Source: Syngnathus acus
Lineage: Eukaryota; Chordata; Actinopteri; Syngnathiformes; Syngnathidae
Direction: 5' to 3'
Length of the DNA: 64,000 nucleotides
Assembly (NCBI RefSeq): GCF_901709675.1
Contig: NC_051094.1
Location: forward strand, 19,950,431-20,014,430
Both the position numbers and the translations under genes were made by a program. Below, piece after piece: positions 9,913 through 19,136 of the stretch (positions within the stretch are counted from its first letter, which is position 1; each line of letters starts with the position of its first letter). Below the pieces are notes generated by a model, which was given only the letters and a program-made list of their open reading frames with translations, ran no database searches and was not told the DNA's origin.

Positions 9913-12900
9913 CCCCTCCGTGAGTCGTCACCTTATCGTGGTGGAGGGGTTTGCGTGCCCCTATGATCCTAGGAGCCATGTTGTCTGGGGCTTCATGCCC
10001 CTGGTAGGGTCACCCATGGCAAACGGGTCCTAGGTGAGGGGCCAGACAAAGCACGGCTCATCAGCCCCTTATGATGAAAAAAATTAATGGATCACGTTTT
10101 CCCTCGCCCGGACGCGGGTCACCGGGGCCCCCCTCTGGAGCCAGGCCTGGAGGCGGGGCTCGAAGGCGAGCGTCTGGTGGCCGGGCCTTCGCCCATGGGG
10201 CCCGGCCGGGCTCAGCCCGAAAAGGAAACGTGGGTCCCCCTTCCCATGGGCTCACCACCTGTGGGAGGGGCCAAAGGGGTCGGGTGCATTGCAAGCTGGG
10301 CGGCGGCCAAAGGCAGGGACCTTGGCGGTCTGATCCCCGGCTGCAGAAGCTGGCTCTTGGGACATGGAATGTCACCTCTCTGGCTGGAAAGGAGCCCGAG
10401 CTGGTGTGCGAGGCAGAAAAGTTCCGACTAGATATAGTCGGACTTGCCTCCACGCACAGTTTGGGTTCCGGTACAAGCCCTCTCGAGAGGGGCTGGACTC
10501 TCTTCCACTCTGGAGTTGCCCACGGTGAGAGGCGTCGAGCAGGTGTGGGTATACTTATTGCCCCCCGGCTGGGCGCCTGCACATTGGGGTTCACCCCGGT
10601 GAACGAGAGGGTAGCCTCCCTCCGCCTTCGGGTGGGGGGACGGGTCCTGACTGTTGTTTGTGTCTATGCACCAAACGGCAGCTCAGAGTACCCACCCTTC
10701 TTGGAGTCCCTGGAGGAAGTGCTGGAGAGCGCTCCTTCTAGGGACTCCGTCGTTCTACTGGGTGACTTCAATGCTCACGTGGGCAATGACAGTGAGACCT
10801 GGAAGGGCGTGATTGGGAGGAACGGCCCCCCCGATCTGAACCCGAGCGGTGTTCTATTGTTGGACTTCTGTGCTCGACACGGATTTTCAATAATGAACAC
10901 CATGTTCAAACATAAGGGTGTCCATGTGTGCACTTGGCACCAGGACACCCTAGGCCGCAGTTCGATGATCGACTTTGTAGTCGTGTCATCGGATTTGCGG
11001 CCGCATGTTTTGGACACTCGGGCGAAGAGAGGGGCGGAGCTGTCAACTGATCACCACCTGGTGGTGGGTTGGCTCCGATGGTGGGGGAAGATGCCGGTCC
11101 GACCTGGCAGACCCAAACGTTCTGTGAGGGTCTGCTGGGAACGTCTGGCGGAATCCCCTGTCAGGAAGAGCTTCAACTCCCACCTCCGGCAGAGCTTTTC
11201 CCACGTCCCGGGGGAGGCGGGGGACATTGAGTCCGAGTGGACCTTGTTCCGCGCCTCCATTGTTGAGGCGGCCGACCGGAGCTGTGGCCGTAAGGTCATT
11301 GGTGCCTGTCGTGGCGGCAATCCCCGAACCCGCTGGTGGACACCGGCGGTAAGGGATGCCGTCAAGCTGAAGAAGGAGTCCTATCGGGCCGTTTTGGCCT
11401 GCGGGACTCCGGAGGCAGCTGACAGGTACCGGGTGGCCAAGCGGAACGCGGCTTCGGCGGTTGCTGAGGCAAAAACCCGGGCGTGGGAGGAGTTCGGCGA
11501 GGCCATGGAGAATGACTTCCGGACGGCTTCGAGGAAATTCTGGTCCACCATCCGGCGTCTCAGGAGGGGGAAGCAGTGCAACGTCAACACTGTTTACAGT
11601 GGAGATGGCGTGCTGCTGACCTCGACTCGGGACGTCGTGTGTCGGTGGGGAGAATACTTCGAAGACCTCCTCAATTCCACCGACACGCCTTCCATTGTGG
11701 AAGCAGGGCCTGGGGACTCTGAGGCGGACTCTCCAATCTCTGGGGTTGAAGTCACTGAGGTAGTTAAAAAACTCCTCGGTGGCAAGGCCCCGGGGGTGGA
11801 TGAGATCCGGCCGGATTTCTTAAGGGCTCTGGATGTTGTGGGGCTGTCATGGCTGACACGTCTCTACAGCATCGCGTGGACATCGGGGACAGTGCCTCTG
11901 GATTGGCAGACTGGGGTGGTGGTTCCCCTCTTTAAGAAGGGGGACCGGAGGGTGTGTTCCAATTACAGGGGAATTACACTCCTCAGCCTCCCTGGTAAGG
12001 TCTATTCAGGGGTGCTGGAGAGGAGGGTCCGTCGGGAGGTCGAACCTCGGATTCAGGAGGAACAGTGTGGCTTTCGTCCTGGCCGTGGAACAGTGGACCA
12101 GCTCTTCACCCTCAACAGGATCCTCGAGGGTGCATGGGAGTTCGCCCAACCAGTCCACATGTGTTTTGTGGACTTGGAGAAGGCGTTCGACCGTGTCCCT
12201 CGGGAGGTTCTGTGGGGGGTGCTTCGGGAGTACGGGGTACCGAGCCAACTGATAAGGGCGGTTCGGTCCCTGTATCACCGATGCCAGAGTGTGGTCCGCA
12301 TTTCCGGCAGTAAGTCGGATTCGTTCCCAGTGAGGGTTGGACTCCGCCAAGGCTGCCCTTTGTCACCGATTCTGTTCATCATTTTTATGGACAGAATTTC
12401 TAGGTGCAGCCGAGGCGTTGAGGGTGTCCGGTTTGGGGACCTCAGCATCGCGTCTCTGCTTTTTGCAGACGACGTTGTGCTGTTGGCTTCTTCAGGCCGT
12501 GATCTCCAGCTCTCACTGGAGCGGTTCGCAGCCGAGTGTGAAGCGGTCGGGATGAGGGTCAGCACCTCCAAATCCGAGTCCATGGTCCTCGATCGGAAAA
12601 GGGTGGAATGCCCTCTCCGGATCGGGGATGAGATCCTGCCCCAAGTGGAGGAGTTTAAGTATCTTGGGGTCTTGTTCACGAGTGAGGGGAGGATGGAGCG
12701 TGAGATCGACAGGCGGATCGGTGCAGCGTCGGCAGTAATGCGGACTCTGTACCGGTCCGTCGTGGTAAAGAGAGAGCTGAGCCAAAAGGCAAAGCTCTCA
12801 ATTTACCGGTCGATTTACGCTCCTACCCTCACCTATGGTCACGAGCTATGGGTCGTGACCGAAAGAACGAGATCCCGGATACAAGCGGCCGAAATGAGTT

Positions 12901-13283
12901 TTCTCCGCAGGATGTCCGGGCTCTCCCTTAGAGATAGGGTGAGAAGTTCGGTCATCCGGGAGAGACTCGGAGTAGAGTCGCTACTCCTCCACGTTGAGAG
13001 GAGCCAGATGAGTTGGCTCGGGCATCTCATCAGGATGCCTCCTGGACGCCTCCCTGGGGAGGTGTTCCGGGCATGTCCCACCGGTAGGAGACCCCGGGGA
13101 CGACGCAGGACGCGCTGGAGAGACTATGTCTCTCGGCTGGCCTGGGAACGCCTTGGGATCCCCCGGGATGAGCTAGATGAAGTAGCTGGGGAGAGGGAAG
13201 TCTGGGAGTCCCTCCTGAAGCTGCTGCCCCCGCGACCCGACCCCGGATAAGCGGAAGAAGATGGATGGATGGATGGATGGATG
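9913..13283 (+). mobile_element. Rex3 retrotransposon, near complete
   Basis: This is an RTE-clade non-LTR element. It starts with 'cccctccgtgagtcgtcacc', contains one long ORF, and ends in a GATG tandem tail (ggatggatggatg), typical of Rex3. The target duplication TTATAAATGT is perfect (9903-9912 and 13284-13293). It inserted into the 3' part of the Tc1-like element, whose sequence continues on both sides. Sites matching commonly used Rex3 PCR primers (from memory) occur at 11904-11923 and ~12348-12368, the second with one mismatch. Confidence 0.95.
10071..13250 (+). CDS. Rex3 ORF: endonuclease and reverse transcriptase
   Basis: This open frame of 1059 codons is the single protein of a Rex3/RTE element. 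It nicks target DNA and copies its own RNA into the site. An apurinic-type endonuclease domain spans roughly residues 95-335. It shows the catalytic GDFN motif at 231-234 and a terminal TDHH motif near 326. A linker follows, then the reverse transcriptase from about 560 to 830, with the 'GYRP-type' NYRGITLL, the AFDRVP finger-palm motif, the RQGCPLSP turn and the catalytic FADD at 798-801. The C-terminus holds the conserved WLGHLIRMP...[11 protein letters not shown] tail of this family. The first ATG is taken at 10071, but RTE starts are hard to fix and translation could begin further in. No stop or frameshift is seen, so it may be recently active. Such ORFs are often mislabelled as host genes. 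Confidence 0.93.
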   Translation: MMKKINGSRFPSPGRGSPGPPSGARPGGGARRRASGGRAFAHGARPGSARKGNVGPPSHGLTTCGRGQRGRVHCKLGGGQRQGPWRSDPRLQKLALGTWNVTSLAGKEPELVCEAEKFRLDIVGLASTHSLGSGTSPLERGWTLFHSGVAHGERRRAGVGILIAPRLGACTLGFTPVNERVASLRLRVGGRVLTVVCVYAPNGSSEYPPFLESLEEVLESAPSRDSVVLLGDFNAHVGNDSETWKGVIGRNGPPDLNPSGVLLLDFCARHGFSIMNTMFKHKGVHVCTWHQDTLGRSSMIDFVVVSSDLRPHVLDTRAKRGAELSTDHHLVVGWLRWWGKMPVRPGRPKRSVRVCWERLAESPVRKSFNSHLRQSFSHVPGEAGDIESEWTLFRASIVEAADRSCGRKVIGACRGGNPRTRWWTPAVRDAVKLKKESYRAVLACGTPEAADRYRVAKRNAASAVAEAKTRAWEEFGEAMENDFRTASRKFWSTIRRLRRGKQCNVNTVYSGDGVLLTSTRDVVCRWGEYFEDLLNSTDTPSIVEAGPGDSEADSPISGVEVTEVVKKLLGGKAPGVDEIRPDFLRALDVVGLSWLTRLYSIAWTSGTVPLDWQTGVVVPLFKKGDRRVCSNYRGITLLSLPGKVYSGVLERRVRREVEPRIQEEQCGFRPGRGTVDQLFTLNRILEGAWEFAQPVHMCFVDLEKAFDRVPREVLWGVLREYGVPSQLIRAVRSLYHRCQSVVRISGSKSDSFPVRVGLRQGCPLSPILFIIFMDRISRCSRGVEGVRFGDLSIASLLFADDVVLLASSGRDLQLSLERFAAECEAVGMRVSTSKSESMVLDRKRVECPLRIGDEILPQVEEFKYLGVLFTSEGRMEREIDRRIGAASAVMRTLYRSVVVKRELSQKAKLSIYRSIYAPTLTYGHELWVVTERTRSRIQAAEMSFLRRMSGLSLRDRVRSSVIRERLGVESLLLHVERSQMSWLGHLIRMPPGRLPGEVFRACPTGRRPRGRRRTRWRDYVSRLAWERLGIPRDELDEVAGEREVWESLLKLLPPRPDPG

Positions 13284-13828
13284 TTATAAATGTTTTTTCT
13301 TACTTGGTCTGAGGAAATATTCAAATTTTTTGAGGTAGGATATTTGAGTTTTCTTAAGCTTGAAGTCCCAATGATTGTCACACACACATCTGGGTGTGGT
13401 GAAATTTGTCCTCTGCATTTAACCCATCCCCATGTGATTTTAATCCATCCCCTGGGGGAGAGGGGAGCAGTGAGCAGCAGCGGTGCCGCGCTCGGGAATC
13501 ATTTGGTGATCTAACCCCCCAATTCCAACCCTTAATGCTGAGTGCCAAGCAGGGAGGCAATGGGTCCCATTTTTATAGTCTTTGGTATGACCCGGCCGGG
13601 GTTTGAACCCACAACCTTCCAGTCTCAGGGCGGACACTCTACCACTAGGCCACTGAGCTGGTTAGCTGTATGCCATAATCAGCAATATTAAAATAATAAA
13701 AGGCTTGCAATATTTCAGTTGATTTGTAATGAAGCCAGAATGTATGACATTTTTGTTTTTTTAATTGCATTACAGAAAATAAAGAACTTTATCATAATAT
13801 TCTAATTTTCTGAGACAGTCCTGTATAT
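13284..13828 (+). mobile_element. 3' remainder of the Tc1-like element
   Basis: After the Rex3 insertion the Tc1 sequence continues ('ttttttcttacttggtctg...'). It is broken by a SINE (13363-13662), continues with 'ttagctgtatgccataatc', and ends with 'ctgagacagtcctgtata', a typical fish Tc1 terminus next to TA. It contains no coding sequence. Confidence 0.75.
13363..13662 (-). repeat. tRNA-derived SINE, full length
   Basis: On the minus strand the head begins 'ccagctcagtggcctagtgg' and carries pol III A-box (TGGCCTAGTGG) and B-box (GGTTCAAACCC) motifs, so it derives from a tRNA. The body continues through 'accaaagactataaaaatgg' and the 'ctgctgctcactgctcc' block to a 3' end at 'gacaatcattgggactt'. 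A short duplication of the Tc1 target (around 'ttagct') flanks it. Other copies lie at 22894 and 50182. I do not name the family. Confidence 0.85.
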
Positions 13829-13959
13829 ACACTTAATGTGCTTCAGAAACAAAATAATGACCTGGCCTCAAGTTATTTTAAGAAACAAAATAAACAAATA
13901 TAATAGAAAATAAATTTAGCAATAAAATGCCACTTTTAAGGTCATTTACATTTTATATA

Positions 13960-14538
13960 TACAGTCAAACCTCGGTTTTCGACCACAATTCGTTCCAGAA
14001 GGCGGTTCGAGAAGTGAATCGTTCGAATTCCGAATCTATTTTTCCCATTACAAATAATGGACAAAAAAATTAATCCGTTCCAAGACTAAAAAAAACGCCT
14101 TTTTTAAGCATTTTTTCATTTACGCATTTTTGTCTGCAACTACAGCGCACCGCCGAACGTGCAACCGTAGCGCGCCGCCGACCGCGCAACTGCACCGCGC
14201 TGGTGACAGAGCCGTCGCTGAAATTTAGAAAATATTTTCAAAGTCCTGATGTACTTTCCAAAACTTTCCGGGCGCTCACTTTTGGATGGCTTTACTGCTC
14301 CCACTTGCTTTCTTTGGAGGCATGATTAGGGGACAATACAATCCTCAAAGTAACAAAAATACAATAACAACGAACGGAGTCAGTCGGCATGCGGGCCGCG
14401 TGGTCGGGTTTTCTCGCGTCCTCTCAACTCATCTCGCGAGGTTCGACCTTCGAATTTTTGTTCGACATCCGAAGCAAAAAAATCTTGAATTCCGATTTGT
14501 TCGAGAACCGAGACGTTCAAAACCGAGGTTTGACTGTA
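13960..14538. mobile_element. TA-target MITE, 'GTCAAACCTC' family, copy 3
   Basis: The inverted ends TACAGTCAAACCTCGG and CCGAGGTTTGACTGTA bound a 579-bp body related to the copy at 1059 but carrying several internal deletions, including most of the second GC-rich block. TA is the target. Confidence 0.8.
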
Positions 14539-14980
14539 GTTATATAGGCTTGTGGAATGATTGGAACTGCAACTGATGATGAGTCCGATGTCAGCGCTGC
14601 ATATACTTCCGGAGTCAGGAGCCGCGTTGTTTATAAGTGACACAAATGACGAAGACTTTGGTGCGTTTAATGATTTGGAGTGACACGGATTGGTTTGATA
14701 AACTTATTTATGTTGTAGTTATTGGAATAATTGTTAATATGTTACGTCAGGCACATTCTCAGTTCCTCGTTTGTGTTTATGTAACGTTTGCATACTATAT
14801 TTAGCCTGTTGTTGTCTATTCATGTCTGTTCTTGGTGTTGGATTTTGTCAAATAAAGTCCCCCCCAAAAGTGCGACTTGTACTCCGGTGCGACTTATTTG
14901 TTATTTTCTTCTTTATTATGCATTTTATGGCTGGTTCCGACTTGTACTCTGGTGTGACTTATAGTCCGCAAAATACGGAA
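14539..14980. mobile_element. right half of a 'TACCGTAATTTTCGG' MITE
   Basis: The sequence matches the right half of the element at 28161-29491: the 'gtttagcctgttgttg' region, 'ttcttggtgttggattttg', then 'gcgacttgtactcc' and the terminal 'agtccgcaaaatacgg'. Its left half has been lost or displaced by the MITE at 13960. Confidence 0.65.
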
Positions 14981-15611
14981 GATGCTTTTATTTTGATACC
15001 ATTTCTGGTAACTTACTGTCTTGTAAGTTCTTTCCTGCTGTGTCGGCATTAGGGCAGTATATAGATGCTTTTATTGTGATACCATTTCCGGTAATTTACC
15101 TACCGCTTCCTGCCTTGTTGTCAGTTACTTCCTGCCCGATTCCTATCTGTTGAAAACTGTTTCTACAAATTAATTTCTGACCATGAGGGATGCTAGAAGC
15201 AAAGTCGTAAGTAAAGTTCATTCTTAAATTGAATAATTGAAAGATTAAGTTAGGTTTAACGTTAAAAGAGAAGGTAATAAATTGTTTTATTTACATGTAT
15301 GTACAAGGATATTTCATGAGACTTCATGTGAAGCTGAACTTAATGGTAAAAATAGTCAAACATTGCAGTTTTCTGTCATGTAATACGGAAATTTTCAGTA
15401 AACAACAGTGAAATGTGGACTACAACACAGACTGCTGGTTATTGCATCAAAGTTTAACTTATTGGATAGCTTCAGTTGCTACACCGCGGTGAGGATAACA
15501 CATTAAGTAATTCTGAACATTTAGTGTGATGTTTATTTGTGTGAAATAAGTGTAGACTGCATATACATAGTAAATAGTATTGTCAGTGTCAGCAATTTAT
15601 GAAAAAGTGAT
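14981..15611. other. possible unique intronic sequence
   Basis: No repeat family is recognised here. A local imperfect duplication about 84 bp apart ('gatgcttttattttgatacc' at 14981 and a variant at ~15065) is visible. A short ATG frame at 15184 ends in a strong splice-donor-like 'gtaagtaaag'; see findings. Confidence 0.35.
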
Positions 15612-16554
15612 TACCGTTTTTTTCCGTGTATAATACGCCCCCATGTATAATACGCACCCTAACAATGGCATGTTGATGCTGGAAAAAAGCCTGTACCCAT
15701 GTATAATACGCACCCAATTTTTTTTATTTTTTTTATTTTTTTTAATTTTTTTTTTTATTTTTTTTTTTAAAAGTCCCAATGATCGTCACACACGCAGGGA
15801 GGCAATGGGTCCCATTTTTATAGTCTTTGGTATGGTCTTAACTAGGCTGGATGTATTTTTTTTGTTGGCGTTGATTTCTCCGACTGCCCGTAAAGGCACC
15901 ACCGCGATCAGATGAAAAGAGAGGAAAGTGACGTGCGGACATGTGAAAAAGGCGGCTCTGTATGGGAGAGACGTTGAAGAGGAATAATAACACCCTTGGA
16001 AACCAAAACTTGCCCCTCGTCGTGACTCGGAGCCGCAACAAATGTTTCGGATTTGTGTAGGGTACATTGTGACAGCAAACGAGCAGGTGATCGAGCAAGC
16101 GTCTGATACGAGAGCATTGCGTTCGTATGGAGCGTGTTTGAAGTGAACAGCAGAGACGAAAGGAACAAGGCAAAGTGTTGTGAAATAAAATATTACCTGT
16201 AATACGCATTTTGTTATTTGCTGATTGTATTAAACTATCACATTCATTGTCAGTCAAGAAGAGAAGAGGACTATTATCCCTTCTTTGACGAAATGACCAG
16301 AGCACAGTACAAACACACTATTGTTCTTTCGGTATTTATTCAACCCACATTCTTTCACAACATGACAAGAAGAGAACAATACATAAATCAATACTCGTAC
16401 CAGTACCATGATTTTCTTAAAAAAAAAAAAAAAAAAAAAATTAAATTAAAAAAAAAAATTAAAAAAAAAATTGTACCCATGTATAATGCGCACCCCAGAT
16501 TTTAGGACAATAAATTAGTTAAATTTTGCGCATTATACACGGAAAAAAACGGTA
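15612..16554. mobile_element. TA-target MITE, 'TACCGTTTTTTTCCG' family, copy B
   Basis: The termini and interior match the copy at 6502-7459 almost base for base, including the SINE-derived scrap (15773-15837) and the poly(T)/poly(A) tracts, which differ in length and purity. The 155-codon minus-strand frame inside is nearly identical to the one in copy A and is best explained as shared repeat sequence, not a gene. Confidence 0.82.
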
Positions 16555-16562
16555 GTCTAAAC

Positions 16563-16771
16563 CAGGGGTGGCCAACCCGCGGCTCGCGAGCCGCATGCGG
16601 CTCTTTGCCGGGTTTCATGCGGCTCCTTTACGTTCGCTTCGCTTCGGGGGGGGGGTTAATAGGACGTCAAACGCTGCGTGTTTGCTTCGGGGGGGGGGGG
16701 GCGGATGTGGCTCTTTGCGGTACACAGTAAAGAAATGTGGCTCTTAGTCTCTGACTGGTTGGCCACCCCTG
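16563..16771. mobile_element. short hAT MITE with 8-bp target duplication
   Basis: The ends are CAGGGGTGGCCAACC and GGTTGGCCACCCCTG. The exact duplication GTCTAAAC flanks it (16555-16562 and 16772-16779), as expected for hAT integration. The 209-bp body contains 'ctcgcgagccgcatgcggc' palindromic words and a G-rich run. Confidence 0.93.
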
Positions 16772-16792
16772 GTCTAAACACTTACTATAAAC

Positions 16793-17453
16793 CAGGGCTG
16801 TGGACTCGGTCGGATTTTTGCACCGAGTCCGAATCCGGCCTCTTGACCACCGAGTCCGAGTCCGGCTGTCCATTTTTTCTGTTAATTCATGTGACTGCTT
16901 AGTCTTTATTCAAGGCTAATTTAGATCAAAATCTAAATAATTACAACAGTTTTGTGATGGCTTTGTCTTTATTAAACATATAAACGAATACAATAAACAG
17001 ATACTTTAAAGTTTCAATTCAACGACTTGAGTTTGTTCTTAGGAACAAAATCGCCTCAACCAAGTCAGCCTTCATCGCGCCGCGCTGATCAGACATGATA
17101 AACTTGAGCCCGGAAAACAGGCGCTCTACGCTGACTTGGCTGATTGGCATTGCTGTTAGTGTCCGAGTCGCTGCCTTGAGGCCGGACGGATAACGATCAG
17201 CTGTAACAAATGGGCTCTCTTTCATTCGACCAAGTGCCAACATTGCCCCAATTTCTTCATCTATGTCGGTTGGCGAGGTGGCGGCCGACAAACGCCGGCG
17301 GCGCTCAATGCTGTCAAGTTCTTTTTCAAACTCATCCTCCTCCGTATTTTTTTTATTGTCGGACTCGGTGGACTCGGTCAAAATCAGCACAGAGTCCGGC
17401 AAAAATGACCGAGTCCGACCGAGTCCGAGTCCCCGAGTCCGAGTCCACAGCTG
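16793..17453. mobile_element. hAT element, internally deleted
   Basis: The left end is CAGGGCTGTGGACTCGG. The right end is the matching inverted repeat with a 2-bp deletion (CCGAGTCCACAGCTG). Many 'gagtccga' direct and inverted words occur just inside both ends. No clean 8-bp duplication is found. It holds a scrap of hAT transposase. Confidence 0.75.
17019..17402 (-). pseudogene. hAT transposase C-terminal dimerisation domain remnant
   Basis: The 127-codon minus-strand frame ends with a segment typical of the hATC dimerisation domain: MPISQVSVERLFSGLKF followed by a spacing and an AILFLRTN helix. In intact hAT transposases this domain sits at the C-terminus and mediates multimer formation. 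Here the BED finger and the catalytic RNase-H core are absent, and the upstream residues are acidic, low-complexity terminal-repeat sequence read as protein. The family is a hAT related to ZBED-type transposases. The fragment is not a functional protein. Confidence 0.8.
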
Positions 17454-17692
17454 AAGTGTATCATTAATTTATTTGTTTTTACTCAGGATCACTGAGAATT
17501 AATAAAGGCTTTATCATAAAAATACAATTATACAGGCAATTTACATATACCGTCTTTTTCCATGTATAATGCGCAAAATTTAACTAATTTATTGTCCTAA
17601 AATCTGGGGTGCGCATTATACATGGGTACAACAATTTTTGAAGAAAATCTCCCTCGAAATAAAACTTGAAATCACCTTTCTTCTTGTTTGTT

Positions 17693-18306
17693 GTCAATCG
17701 CGCATCGCATTCAGCCATCCTGCCCAACACACTTAGTCAGTAAAATTCATAATTGACGACACATCGTTTGATGCGATGGTGCAATCCTTGATGGTGTGTT
17801 ATTGTCAAATATTGTTTGTTTTTTAATCTCCATCGCAGACCGGATATCATACGGAGGCCGCCATGACAGTATGCGCAGAACGGATGCGCAAGACACGTCA
17901 ATCGCGCATCGCATTCAGCCATCCTGCCCAACACACTTAGTCAGTAAAATTCATAATTGACGACACATCGTTTGATGCGATGGTCCAATCCTTGATGGTG
18001 TGTTATTGTCAAATATTGTTTGTTTTTTAATCTCCATCGCAAACCGGATATCATACGGAGTCCGCCATGACAGTATGCGCAGAACGGATGCGCAAGACAC
18101 GTCAATCGCGCATCGCATTCAGCCATCCTGCCCAACACACTTAGTCAGTAAAATTCATAATTGACGACATATCGTTTGATGCGATGGTCCAATCCTTGAT
18201 CGTGTGTTATTGTCAAATATTGTTTGTTTTTTAATCTCCATCGCAAACCGGATATCATACGGAGGCCGCCATTACAGATGCGCAGAACGGATGCGCAAGA
18301 CACGTC
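17693..18306. repeat. three tandem 204-bp repeats
   Basis: Units begin at 17693, 17897 and 18101 (start word 'gtcaatcgcgcatcgc'). The first two are 204 bp, the third about 203 bp with a small deletion near its end. Each ends with two TGCGCA words and ACGTCA. The last unit runs straight into a TATA-like box. Confidence 0.9.
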
Positions 18307-18335
18307 AGCTATATAAAGAGCGAGACTTCAGTTCT
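18270..18335 (+). promoter_or_regulatory. TATA promoter-like segment after the 204-bp repeats
   Basis: Paired TGCGCA words (NRF1-like half sites) and ACGTCA (CRE half site) precede CTATATAAAG near 18309-18318. An initiator-like TCAGTTC lies at ~18326-18332, close to the expected distance after a TATA box. This arrangement suggests a pol II promoter on the plus strand, but no transcript evidence is available. Confidence 0.35.
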
Positions 18336-18507
18336 CTACCTAAATGCGTATTACAGGTAATATTTTATTTCACAACACTTTGCCTTGTTCCTTTCCTCTC
18401 TGCTGTTCACTTCAAACACGCTCCATACGAACACAATGCTCTCGTATCAGACGCTTGCTCGATCACCTGCTCGTTTGCTGTCACAATGTACCCTACACAA
18501 ATCCGAA

Positions 18508-19136
18508 TGACTTGAATGAATTTATGACTTGACTATTCACTTGCTTGAACAAAGTGTCAATCATGCACTTATCTGATGTAAGTGACCGGCTCTCCGTTTA
18601 AAGGGTAAAATTCTGTACTTTAGCCCCTCTGCAGTAACGCAGCCTGTAGGGGAGACGAGAATTGATTTAAGTCGGTACAGAAAGAAGATTCGTTCCGAGT
18701 GTAACCGCTGTTCAGGTAACTAATCTATTATTAGATTAATTCCGTCATTTCCGGACGCCAGTCCCGCTGAAATCAAAGAAACCCAAGGGTTGAGTAACTA
18801 CTTTGTCGAGACCCAGGATCTCCTCGATCGCGGCCGTTTCAGCGGCTCTCCTTTCCTAATAAGATTGTTGCTTTTGTTATCCGCTCGGAATAGTTTAGCT
18901 GTCTTTGTTAAGACCGCAGGAACTCGTTTATTTTCACTAGCGTACACTCACACTAGCTGAGCTTAAGTTAACGGTTTCGAACCAGATTCTGACACTCCCT
19001 GATGTCAAGGATTAAACCTGTCTTCATTTAAAAAAAGAACTGAACGGTTTGAAGTATGACTATGATAGAGAAACAAAAGAGATTTAAAGCATAAAAGATC
19101 AAAATAATCATTAATCGAAATTAGATGATTATAAGA
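18508..19136. other. ERV-derived or unassigned stretch
   Basis: 18553-18597 is nearly identical to 7993-8035 within the gag remnant (same orientation), so at least this part is retroviral. The rest (18598-19136) has no recognised motif and no long frame. It may be more of the same ERV, interrupted by the L2 at 19137. Confidence 0.4.

Larger units (their letters stand above)
17548..18507. mobile_element. derivative of 'TACCGTTTTTTTCCG' MITE, inverted and rearranged
   Basis: 17548-17640 is the reverse complement of the right end of the MITE at 15612-16554. 18345-18507 is the reverse complement of its middle (attacaggtaatattttatt...aatccga). The part between is replaced by a different segment with three 204-bp repeats. 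The distal terminus is missing. The match stops at ~18507. Confidence 0.7.

Noticed and set aside
10061-10594. 177-codon minus-strand frame opposite Rex3
   Set aside because: It is an antisense shadow of the GC-rich Rex3 coding strand.
10071-13250. Possible host gene (annotation pipelines often call such ORFs craniofacial development protein 2-like)
   Set aside because: The endonuclease plus RT domains, GATG tail and target duplication show it is a Rex3 retrotransposon ORF.
13590-13662. Possible tRNA gene (A and B boxes)
   Set aside because: It is the head of a multi-copy SINE with body and 3' tail. The acceptor stem does not close, and there are copies at 22894 and 50182.
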